5,183 nt of DNA from an uncultured Opitutales bacterium (GCA_900545715.1 URAJ01000066.1:1-5183); one strand, 5' to 3'. Shown: positions 1 through 5,055, numbered from the stretch's first letter. The notes: generated by a model from the sequence alone, not told the origin. Numbers and translations are program-made.

Positions 1-2
1 AA

Positions 3-92
3 CAAAAGCCAGAGCACACCAGACGTGCAACTAAACTGCAACCGCCACTTGGCGACGATATTTTAGCGCAAGAAACTTATTTAATTCTTTAA
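3..92 (+). CDS. Possible C-terminal end of an upstream protein (partial)
   Basis: This frame is open from the window edge to a TAA at 90-92 and encodes about 29 residues containing a basic stretch (KPEHTRRATKLQ) and the end AQETYLIL. The other two plus frames also stop within 70 bases, so the frame is weakly favoured only by its plausible amino-acid mix. No domain can be recognised from so short a piece. It may be the tail of a real gene entering from the left, or just a chance open stretch. No start is visible. Confidence 0.22.
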   Translation, partial: QKPEHTRRATKLQPPLGDDILAQETYLIL

Positions 93-271
93 TGCACCAC
101 AAGACGTTTGGCAGGTCCGTTTCCCTTGCGAATGGATTTTTTGAAATGTCCCAGCTTTTTTTAATGCCTCACAATATTTATAATTCCATTTTTATGGAGA
201 ATATTTTTAGTTTTTGGGCATGATATCGTTATTCCATTGACATACTATTGCTTCGTTTCTAGCTTCTCAAC
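93..271. other. AT-rich intergenic leader before the secreted-protein gene
   Basis: No convincing gene on either strand. It contains a small perfect hairpin, TCCAT-TTTT-ATGGA at 185-198, and a perfect TTGACA hexamer at 237-242. No good -10 box lies 16-18 bases further on (the 17-base position reads TAGCTT), so the promoter for the gene at 272 is not established. Confidence 0.4.
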
Positions 272-691
272 ATGCGGTCGCTTATAAAAATACTTCTGTT
301 GGTACTTGCCAATACTGCACTAATTGTTGGAATTAATGCTCAGTCTGTCGTAGAATTACATGAGAAGTTCGATTTCTCAAATCTGAAATTTTCGCCAATA
401 GAAAAACTCGCCGATGCAAAAAATGGCTTTGCGATAAAATTTAGGCTTAACCCCAGAGTGTTAGGAACGAACTCGGATTTACTAAATATTGGCAATTATT
501 TTAAAATTTTCGTTAACGATGGTGAGCTATTTTGCCAACTGAATTTTGGCAAGGATGCGAAAGCTCCATCTGGAAGAAAATGTGAAGTACTCAAAATCCG
601 AGCCCCCAAAGGAGAGCTCGCAAAGCAAGCCGTGCCTGGCTATAAAATGCAGACTTTCGTCATTCAAAAGCCCGCCGTTATTGTCAATTAG
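272..691 (+). CDS. Small predicted secreted protein of unknown function
   Basis: 139 residues. The N-terminus is a clear Sec signal peptide: basic R2/K6, a hydrophobic core from about residue 7 to 21, and a likely signal peptidase I cut after A23, leaving Gln24 as the mature N-terminus. The mature part is about 116 residues and predicted to be periplasmic or exported. The middle (about residues 50-95, around GFAIKFRLNP and LLNIGNYFKIFVND) has the alternating beta pattern of one sheet of a LamG/concanavalin-A-like domain. The protein is far too short for a whole domain and its tail does not continue the pattern, so this is only a weak resemblance. It has two Cys in the mature part (C88, C104). 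No Shine-Dalgarno site is visible before the ATG, but the signal peptide fixes the start. It stands alone, with 228 bases before the next gene. A decayed or truncated surface protein is possible. Confidence 0.6.
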   Translation: MRSLIKILLLVLANTALIVGINAQSVVELHEKFDFSNLKFSPIEKLADAKNGFAIKFRLNPRVLGTNSDLLNIGNYFKIFVNDGELFCQLNFGKDAKAPSGRKCEVLKIRAPKGELAKQAVPGYKMQTFVIQKPAVIVN

Positions 692-726
692 TTCTCTTAA
701 TGTGTAATATTCTTTACTCATAAAAA

Positions 727-743
727 ATAGCTTATAGAGCTAT
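727..743. repeat. Inverted repeat ATAGCT-N5-AGCTAT
   Basis: A perfect 6-bp inverted repeat with a 5-base centre, 35 bases after the stop of the secreted-protein gene. There is no T-run after it, so it is not a standard intrinsic terminator. It could be a protein-binding palindrome or an RNA hairpin. Confidence 0.4.
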
Positions 744-751
744 GTCTTATG

Positions 752-786
752 GAATAAAAATTTACCCAAACCCGTGATTTTTATTC
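752..786. repeat. 10-bp AT-rich inverted repeat between two genes
   Basis: GAATAAAAAT at 752-761 is the exact reverse complement of ATTTTTATTC at 777-786, with a 15-base centre that includes CCCAAACCC. The stem holds only two G:C pairs in all, so it would be a poor terminator, although it lies between the end of the 272-691 gene and the start of the ATPase gene. It may act as a weak bidirectional terminator or as a protein-binding site. Confidence 0.4.
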
Positions 787-919
787 TAAAACAATTTTAT
801 TTCCATCACTTAAAAACCTTTTTCTTGTAATGTTTACGAGATTTTATAAATTAAAATACACATTTTTAAGAGGAAGTGAAATATTCCATTCAAACGTTAA
901 AATTTAACAAGGACATTCC

Positions 920-2158
920 ATGGGATCGGGTAAAGCAATCAACTTACGCGCACCGAGAAAATCGCTCAATACCATCTACAAAGAAAGTTCTGTCTTGGGA
1001 CAAGGAGGCGTGGATTTTGGCGAGATTGTCCTTATCGTCGGAGAGACTGACGTCGGGAAAAGTGTGTTTGCCTCTGACCTAGCCTTTGATCTTGCTGCGG
1101 GACGCAACATTTTCGGAGGGGTTAAATTGTCCAACCCGATGAAAACATACCTTGTTTTAATGGAATCCACCAAAGCCGATTTCACTAAAATTGAAAATGG
1201 TGCGCAAGAATTGGCAGGGTACGATAAAGCACAGCTAACAAGGATATCGCACAATCTTTTGCTTGAAACAACTCCAATCGATTGGACTTCGGATTTTTTA
1301 AAAGAATTGTCGCGGTGTGTAGCTGACGGTTTTAAAGCAATAATTGTCGATAATCTGAACTTCATTCCCATCAACAAAACAAGTACGACTGCTACTGTAA
1401 ATTTCATACAGCAAATCCACAAGATTTTGGATAAAAAGGCGGTCTTGTACATTGTTGCGCATACCCCGAAAGTTAATAGTGCAACGCACGCGTCCAAAGC
1501 GTTAAAAGGTGTCAGTGAATGGGGTGATATGAGTAGAACCACTTTGAATATACGCCAATCGAAATACTATCAAAACGTCGTTTTAGCCGAATGGACAAAA
1601 AAATTGTCAGCATTGGGTATCGGGGAACGACAAATTTTTCTTGCCAAAAGTGGCGACGACACAAAACGCTACTTCGTGGAAATTGCATTCAAGGATTCCG
1701 TGTCTAAATACGCAAATAGAGGGTTCGAGTTTATCCCGCATACAACAAAGGAAGAAATAATAAAATACATAGAAAAATTACGAAACAAGGATAAGTTATT
1801 GGAGGTTCTATCTGCAAACGAAATCTTCGATTCCATAACCCATACAGGGAAGTATAGATATTTGCTCCCGATTTCGGAAAAAAATTTAGATGAAACAACA
1901 CAAATCGATCTTTATAAATTTGACGACCAAAATGCTTTCATACCGACGGATAAATCGCATTTCCTTCCTGCGGGAACGAAACTTTGGGTAGGAATAAAAT
2001 ACGGCATCCCTGAAAAATTTGCGGCGCAAGTAAACCGCCCCAAACTTATTACACCATTGAATCCAAATTGGGAGAAGTATGTTGGCGAATTAACAAAGGA
2101 AGGAAAGCGTAAAGTGGAGAAGCAGTTAAAAGGCTGCAAAAAGAGAATCATATGTTGA
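920..2158 (+). CDS. RecA-fold (RepA/AAA_25-like) ATPase
   Basis: 412 residues. The N-terminal two-thirds has a RecA/KaiC-type nucleotide-binding core. The Walker A motif GETDVGKS is at residues 41-48. The Walker B strand KAIIVDNLNF is at about 139-148, with D144 as the Mg-coordinating acid. A strand ending in AHTPK (H181) and the following GVSEWGDMSRTTLNI segment (about 197-211) match the usual layout of RepA-type hexameric helicases and related AAA_25 proteins. These act at mobile-element replication origins, or as DNA-dependent ATPases in other systems. The C-terminal part (about 275-412) is unfamiliar, rich in Lys and aromatics, and ends very basic (KEGKRKVEKQLKGCKKRI), which would suit nucleic-acid binding. 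The start is firm: an in-frame stop lies at 905-907 and AAGGA at 909-913 sits 6 bases before the ATG. It is AT-richer than the genes to its right. No primase or replication-initiator partner is visible. Family placement is by motif only. Confidence 0.78.
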   Translation: MGSGKAINLRAPRKSLNTIYKESSVLGQGGVDFGEIVLIVGETDVGKSVFASDLAFDLAAGRNIFGGVKLSNPMKTYLVLMESTKADFTKIENGAQELAGYDKAQLTRISHNLLLETTPIDWTSDFLKELSRCVADGFKAIIVDNLNFIPINKTSTTATVNFIQQIHKILDKKAVLYIVAHTPKVNSATHASKALKGVSEWGDMSRTTLNIRQSKYYQNVVLAEWTKKLSALGIGERQIFLAKSGDDTKRYFVEIAFKDSVSKYANRGFEFIPHTTKEEIIKYIEKLRNKDKLLEVLSANEIFDSITHTGKYRYLLPISEKNLDETTQIDLYKFDDQNAFIPTDKSHFLPAGTKLWVGIKYGIPEKFAAQVNRPKLITPLNPNWEKYVGELTKEGKRKVEKQLKGCKKRIIC

Positions 2159-2342
2159 AAAAACGTTTTTATCAAAATGTTATTCCCCGCCCCAAACCCA
2201 CTATTTATCTGATCGTAGCAGATGCTGGGAAGAAAATGTTGTTTTTAAATAGCACGATTTAGAATTACCTAATAGTTGCCTCGAAATCCTCTTTTGACGC
2301 GAGTCTTGACTATGTCGGCAAAATATTTAGGCTAGATAGAAT
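2159..2342. other. Intergenic spacer between the ATPase and Fic genes
   Basis: 184 bases without a supportable gene. It opens with a perfect 12-bp palindrome AAAAACGTTTTT (2159-2170) directly after the ATPase stop codon. Two -35-like hexamers (TTGACG at 2294-2299, TTGACT at 2306-2311) lie before the Fic gene, but no matching -10 box is found at normal spacing, so the promoter is not assigned. Confidence 0.4.
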
Positions 2343-3299
2343 ATGACAAAACCCCCGTTTACAGTTTCGAGCAAGGCGATTTCGATGATTGCGGAAATTT
2401 CCGCGCTTGTCGAACGGTTTGCCATTCGCTTTGAACGCGACGCTCTGAAGCTTAGGCGGGCGAACAAAATCAAGACCATTTATTCGTCGCTCGCGATTGA
2501 GGGCAATACCCTTTCGGAAACGCAGGTTGGTGATATTTTAAACGGCAAAAATGTAGTTGCGCCGATTCGCGAACTTCAAGAGGTGAAAAACGCGATTGCC
2601 GTATACGACAATTTTGCCTCGTTCAATCCGTTTTCGCTCGAAGACCTTTTGAGGGCACACGCGCAGATGATGTCGGCACTCGTCGAAACTGCGGGACAAT
2701 TTCGGAGAAGCGGAGTCGGCGTTTTTGACGGAGATCGCGCGGTTCACATTGCCCCACCATTCGAACGCGTACCCGAGCTGATGGCAAACCTCTTCGACTG
2801 GCTCAAAAATGCCGACGACCACCTGTTGATTCGCAGTTGCGTCTTCCACTACGAGTTTGAATTTATCCACCCGTTCGCCGATGGAAACGGCAGAATGGGC
2901 CGCTTGTGGCAATCGCTGATTTTGTCGAAGCTAAATCCCGTCTTTCAATATCTGCCAGTCGAAACGCTCGTTCACGACAACCAGCTGAAATACTACGAAG
3001 CCATCAACGCGAGCACGGCAAACAACGATTCTGGCGCGTTTATTGATTTTATGCTCGGCGAATTGCTCAATGCGCTGAAAATCCACCAAGGTGAGCCGAT
3101 TGGCAGAGTAAATGGCGGTGTAAGTGGCAGAGTAAATGAAGTGTTCGGCTACATAAAAGCACACGAAGGTTGCAATGCCGGCGAGCTTTCCGCCGCGCTT
3201 TCGATTCCCAAGCGGACTCTTGCCCGCGACTTGAAAAAGCTTGCCGACCAAGTAGAATTCCGCGGTGCACCCAAGACTGGCGGGTATTATTTAAAGTAA
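2343..3299 (+). CDS. Fic-domain protein (predicted AMP transferase) with C-terminal winged helix
   Basis: 318 residues. Fic proteins mostly transfer AMP from ATP to a hydroxyl side chain of a target protein. The complete catalytic motif HPFADGNGRMGR is at residues 176-187: H176 is the general base, D180 binds Mg, and N182/R184/R187 hold the phosphates. An inhibitory helix motif SLAIEGN (S49, E53, G54) precedes it in the same chain, as in class II Fic proteins, so a separate antitoxin is not expected. The segment FRRSGVGVFDG..VHIAPP (about 120-139) is the substrate-docking beta flap. After the Fic fold come a Gly/Val/Asn linker with a repeated GRVN (254-264) and a winged helix-turn-helix (about 264-318), common in this family and a likely DNA- or partner-binding part. 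The N-terminus TKPPFTVSSKAISMI is typical of full-length members, which supports this start despite a weak ribosome site. The target is unknown. The gene stands immediately upstream of the hipBST operators. Confidence 0.9.
   Translation: MTKPPFTVSSKAISMIAEISALVERFAIRFERDALKLRRANKIKTIYSSLAIEGNTLSETQVGDILNGKNVVAPIRELQEVKNAIAVYDNFASFNPFSLEDLLRAHAQMMSALVETAGQFRRSGVGVFDGDRAVHIAPPFERVPELMANLFDWLKNADDHLLIRSCVFHYEFEFIHPFADGNGRMGRLWQSLILSKLNPVFQYLPVETLVHDNQLKYYEAINASTANNDSGAFIDFMLGELLNALKIHQGEPIGRVNGGVSGRVNEVFGYIKAHEGCNAGELSAALSIPKRTLARDLKKLADQVEFRGAPKTGGYYLK
3101..3138 (+). repeat. Tandem 14-bp direct repeat in the Fic linker (24-bp period)
   Basis: TGGCAGAGTAAATG occurs at 3101-3114 and again at 3125-3138, and encodes the repeated GRVN of the linker between Fic core and winged helix. 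Because 24 bp is a whole number of codons, slippage or recombination here would change linker length without breaking the frame. Confidence 0.7.
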
Positions 3300-3313
3300 T
3301 TGCGAGCCGAACA

Positions 3314-3332
3314 TTATACATATTCCGTATAA
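3314..3332. promoter_or_regulatory. Predicted HipB operator 1 (TTATAC-N7-GTATAA)
   Basis: A perfect 6-bp inverted repeat with centre ATATTCC, centred at 3323. It is the first of three like sites at an exact 40-bp period in the 114-base gap between the Fic stop and the hipB start. HipB proteins are known to bind several palindromes upstream of their own operons (in E. coli K-12, TATCC-N8-GGATA). That these sites bind this HipB is inferred from position and symmetry. Confidence 0.72.
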
Positions 3333-3353
3333 CAGAAAGTCTGTGAGGTGATT

Positions 3354-3372
3354 TTATACGTTATTTGTATAT
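3354..3372. promoter_or_regulatory. Predicted HipB operator 2 (TTATAC-N7-GTATAT)
   Basis: The same palindrome as the site at 3314, centred at 3363, with one mismatch at the outermost base of the right arm. The centre is GTTATTT. A possible weak -35 hexamer (TTGTAT, 3365-3370) falls within the right half, with CAAAAT (3388-3393) 17 bases on as a possible -10. If that promoter is real, a protein bound here would block it. Confidence 0.72.
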
Positions 3373-3393
3373 TATTCTTGATTTTTGCAAAAT

Positions 3394-3412
3394 ATATACG
3401 ATTATTGTATAA
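3394..3412. promoter_or_regulatory. Predicted HipB operator 3, abutting the hipB start codon
   Basis: Palindrome ATATAC-N7-GTATAA, centred at 3403, with one mismatch at the outermost left base and centre GATTATT. It ends one base before the predicted ATG of hipB (3414), so it occupies the place where a ribosome site would normally be. A bound repressor would cover the likely transcription start region. Confidence 0.72.
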
Positions 3413-3413
3413 A

Positions 3414-3629
3414 ATGAGCGAGCAACTGAAAGATTTTGTAAAAGCGCGGCGCAAAGAATTGAAGATGACCCAGCAGTCTCTTGCCGACAAAAGCGGCGTG
3501 GGCATTCATTTCATTCGCGACATTGAGCAGGGCAAACAAGACCTTCGGATAAAAAAGGTAAATCAGGTTCTGTTTATGTTTGGCGCGAAGCTTGCGCCCG
3601 TTCCGCTCGACAAGGAGGATAGGCAATGA
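3414..3629 (+). CDS. hipB: HipB-like XRE/HTH antitoxin and autorepressor
   Basis: 71 residues from the ATG at 3414. It is a Cro/CI-type helix-turn-helix protein: helix 2 is MTQQSLADKSGV (18-29) and the recognition helix GIHFIRDIEQGK (30-41). The C-terminal stretch VLFMFGAKLAPVPL (52-65) matches the beta-strand end that forms the dimer interface in HipB. Its expected role is to repress the hipBST promoter through the three palindromes upstream, alone or with the HipS/HipT proteins. A longer reading from a GTG at 3348 adds 22 mostly hydrophobic residues and runs through two operators, so it is rejected. No Shine-Dalgarno site is visible before the ATG, unlike the two genes that follow. Its stop overlaps the hipS start as ATGA. 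Confidence 0.88.
   Translation: MSEQLKDFVKARRKELKMTQQSLADKSGVGIHFIRDIEQGKQDLRIKKVNQVLFMFGAKLAPVPLDKEDRQ
3612..3618 (+). promoter_or_regulatory. Strong ribosome binding site of hipS
   Basis: AAGGAGG lies 7 bases before the ATG at 3626, inside the end of hipB. It settles the hipS start and shows that the organism uses canonical Shine-Dalgarno initiation. Confidence 0.85.
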
Positions 3630-3952
3630 GGAGCGCAAAAGTTTTCTTCAAAGACGCCTTCGCGGGAACCCTGCGAGAAACGGAATCTGGCTACGAGTTC
3701 GCCTACGACGAAACATACCTCCGCGCCGATACCGCTGAGCCCGTCAGCCTTACCTTGCCACTCCGCGCCGAACCGTATACGCAAAGAACACTCTTTTCGT
3801 TTTTCGACGGGCTTATTCCCGAAGGTTGGCTACTCGATTTTGCCACGCAAACTTGGAAGCTCGACCCGCGTGACAGAATGGGGCTATTGCTCGCCTGTTG
3901 TAAAGACTGCATCGGCGCGGTGAGCATCATCGGAGAGGAGGACGGCAAATGA
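3626..3952 (+). CDS. hipS: HipS-like small antitoxin (split HipA N-terminal subdomain 1)
   Basis: 108 residues, equal to the N-terminal subdomain 1 that begins full-length HipA kinases. Family-typical segments are the start AKVFFKDAFAGTL, the strand VSLTLPLR (40-47), FFDGLIPEGWL (59-69), and the end DCIGAVSII before a short acidic tail. In the described HipBST system of E. coli O127, this piece is a separate protein that neutralises the HipT kinase by putting a Trp into its active-site region. W68, in the PEGW turn, is the likely counterpart here. The gene overlaps hipB by ATGA, has an excellent ribosome site, and overlaps hipT by ATGA, so the three products are probably made in coupled amounts. 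It is not simply a HipA broken by a frameshift, because hipT has its own start, ribosome site and N-terminal Cys motif. Confidence 0.88.
   Translation: MRSAKVFFKDAFAGTLRETESGYEFAYDETYLRADTAEPVSLTLPLRAEPYTQRTLFSFFDGLIPEGWLLDFATQTWKLDPRDRMGLLLACCKDCIGAVSIIGEEDGK
3936..3941 (+). promoter_or_regulatory. Strong ribosome binding site of hipT
   Basis: AGGAGG lies 7 bases before the ATG at 3949, within the last codons of hipS. An independent ribosome site supports hipT as a genuine separate gene rather than the second half of a frameshifted hipA. Confidence 0.85.
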
Positions 3953-4890
3953 AAAGATGTTTGTATTGCTACAAGCCTCTCAAAGACGGCGAGGTAGACT
4001 TTCACGCAGTCTGCGCCAAAAAATTTTTCGGCACATCGGTTGTCCCGCAACTGCCCTACTCGCAGGCAGACTTGAAAGAGCTTGCAAAGCAGGTTGTGCT
4101 CTCGCAAACGACAATCGCGGGGGTTCAGCCGAAGCTTTCTATGTATCTCGACAAAGCCGTTCGCACCAACCCGAAACTCACGATTGTCGGCGTATTCGGC
4201 AACTACATTTTGAAGCCGCAGGCGGCGCGCTTTTGCAACCTTCCCGAAAACGAAGATTTGAGCATGCACTTGGCGGAAATCGCGGGGCTTGCAACGGTGC
4301 CACACTCGCTGATGCGCTTTGCCGACGGCGGGCTTTGCTATATAACAAAGCGAATCGACCGCGGCGCGAACGGAGAAAAATTCCCCATGGAGGACATGGC
4401 GCAGCTTACTTTGCGGCTGAGCGAAGACAAATACAAATCGTCCTACGAACGCATTGCAAAAACAGTCCGCGAATATTCCGACAACGTCGGGTTCGACCTC
4501 TCGAATCTCGCCGAACAAGTTTTATTTTCGTGGATAATAGGCAATTCCGACATGCACTTGAAAAACTTTTCACTCATAAAAAGCGACGGCAAATGGGGAC
4601 TTTCGCCCGCCTACGATATGCTAAATGTAAAGCTTGCTTTGCCAAACGATGCAGAGGAATTGGCACTAACACTCAACGGCAAAGGCGGAGCATACCAATA
4701 TACGAAAGTAGATTTTGTCAAGGCATTCAGAACATTCGGGTTGACGGACTCGGCAATAGACAACCTATTCGCGCGAATGATTAAAGCAGAATCCAAACTT
4801 TACGATTTTATAACCACGAGCTTTTTGTCCGTCGAAATGCAAAATGTTTTTTGTGGGTTGATAGCGGAAAGAATCGGCAGATTGCGGTAG
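3949..4890 (+). CDS. hipT: HipT-like serine/threonine kinase toxin (short HipA core)
   Basis: 313 residues, shorter than full-length HipA (about 440) because subdomain 1 is the separate HipS. The N-terminus has a CxxC-x11-HxxC cluster (C4, C7, H19, C22) ending in KKFFG, a possible zinc site seen in many short HipA-like kinases. The Gly-rich loop TIAGVQPKLS (55-64) covers the autophosphorylation region. The nucleotide Lys is probably K89 in YILKP. The catalytic loop is GNSDMHLKNF (198-207) with D201 as base and N206. The metal site D223 lies in SPAYDMLN. These match HipA D309, N314 and D332 by motif. HipA phosphorylates glutamyl-tRNA synthetase and E. coli HipT phosphorylates tryptophanyl-tRNA synthetase, halting translation; the target here is not known. 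It is the last gene of the operon. All catalytic motifs are present, so it should be active when not held by HipS. Confidence 0.9.
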   Translation: MKRCLYCYKPLKDGEVDFHAVCAKKFFGTSVVPQLPYSQADLKELAKQVVLSQTTIAGVQPKLSMYLDKAVRTNPKLTIVGVFGNYILKPQAARFCNLPENEDLSMHLAEIAGLATVPHSLMRFADGGLCYITKRIDRGANGEKFPMEDMAQLTLRLSEDKYKSSYERIAKTVREYSDNVGFDLSNLAEQVLFSWIIGNSDMHLKNFSLIKSDGKWGLSPAYDMLNVKLALPNDAEELALTLNGKGGAYQYTKVDFVKAFRTFGLTDSAIDNLFARMIKAESKLYDFITTSFLSVEMQNVFCGLIAERIGRLR

Positions 4891-5038
4891 GAATCAAATG
4901 ATTTCGTTAGATGTTCAACATTACAAACAGGCAAAAATTACGAGCCAATAATTGCCAATTTCGGACATCCCCAAAAGTGTCAAATTGCAACCAAGCGGCA
5001 TGACGATTTCATAACTTATTGAGCGCAAAGAAACATTT
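4891..5038. other. Non-coding end of the element between hipT and the att scar
   Basis: 148 bases with no supportable gene and no good terminator for hipBST. It holds an imperfect hairpin (GGCAA 4930-4934 with TTGCC 4952-4956), a second copy of GCATGAC at 4998-5004, and an imperfect palindrome at 5025-5043 (GCAA-a-GAAA-CA-TTTC-TTGC) running into the tRNA fragment. These could be recombinase or accessory-protein arm sites, which is inference only. Confidence 0.4.
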
Positions 5039-5055
5039 CTTGCATGACACGCAAG
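5039..5055. other. Probable recombinase core (crossover) site of the att junction
   Basis: The anticodon stem is also a 5-bp inverted repeat, CTTGC-N7-GCAAG, with a 7-base centre. Tyrosine recombinases commonly cross over in tRNA anticodon loops using short inverted arms around a 6-8 base overlap. Here the tRNA match begins at or just before the left arm, with no D arm upstream, as expected if exchange was in the loop ATGACAC and the left arm comes from the element. Inferred from layout; no recombinase is in the window. Confidence 0.45.

Larger units (their letters stand above)
1..5043. mobile_element. Terminal part of an element integrated in tRNA-Val (left end outside the window)
   Basis: The right boundary is inferred from the 3' half of a tRNA-Val gene at 5039-5088, which has no 5' half upstream but keeps a terminator downstream. 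When an element integrates in a tRNA 3' end, the intact tRNA is rebuilt at one end and the displaced 3' fragment remains at the other. With this fragment on the plus strand, the element lies to its left. The contents fit accessory DNA: a RepA-like ATPase, a Fic protein and a HipBST toxin-antitoxin operon, with composition that changes from AT-rich (up to about 2340) to more GC-rich (2343-4890). No integrase, relaxase or capsid gene is seen, so phage, ICE, mobilizable island or satellite cannot be told apart. The left limit is unknown; position 1 is just the window edge. Confidence 0.55.

Noticed and set aside
237..265. Perfect TTGACA as a -35 box for the secreted-protein gene
   Set aside because: At 17-base spacing the -10 position reads TAGCTT, and transcription would start at the ATG itself; not enough to call a promoter.
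876..1082. 68-codon GTG frame overlapping the ATPase start, preceded by AGAGGA
   Set aside because: The purine-rich stretch is only one base from the GTG, too close to act as a ribosome site, and the frame overlaps the ATPase Walker A coding sequence.
976..1542. 188-codon open frame on the minus strand opposite the ATPase gene
   Set aside because: Lies opposite the Walker A/B region of a well-supported gene; the translation has no domain features.
2159..2170. AAAAACGTTTTT palindrome as a terminator of the ATPase gene
   Set aside because: There is no loop and almost no G:C in the stem, so it cannot form a stable terminator hairpin.
3348..3413. GTG-initiated 22-residue N-terminal extension of hipB with hydrophobic residues
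   Set aside because: It runs through two of the three operator palindromes, has no good ribosome site, and HipB proteins begin close to the HTH. The ATG at 3414 fits the family.
3703..4518. 271-codon open frame on the minus strand opposite hipS/hipT
   Set aside because: Antisense shadow of real genes; no recognisable domain.
3957..4784. Long open frame (275 codons) overlapping hipT in another plus frame
   Set aside because: Arg/Ala-rich low-complexity translation typical of a shadow of a GC-rich gene; hipT in the other frame has all kinase motifs.
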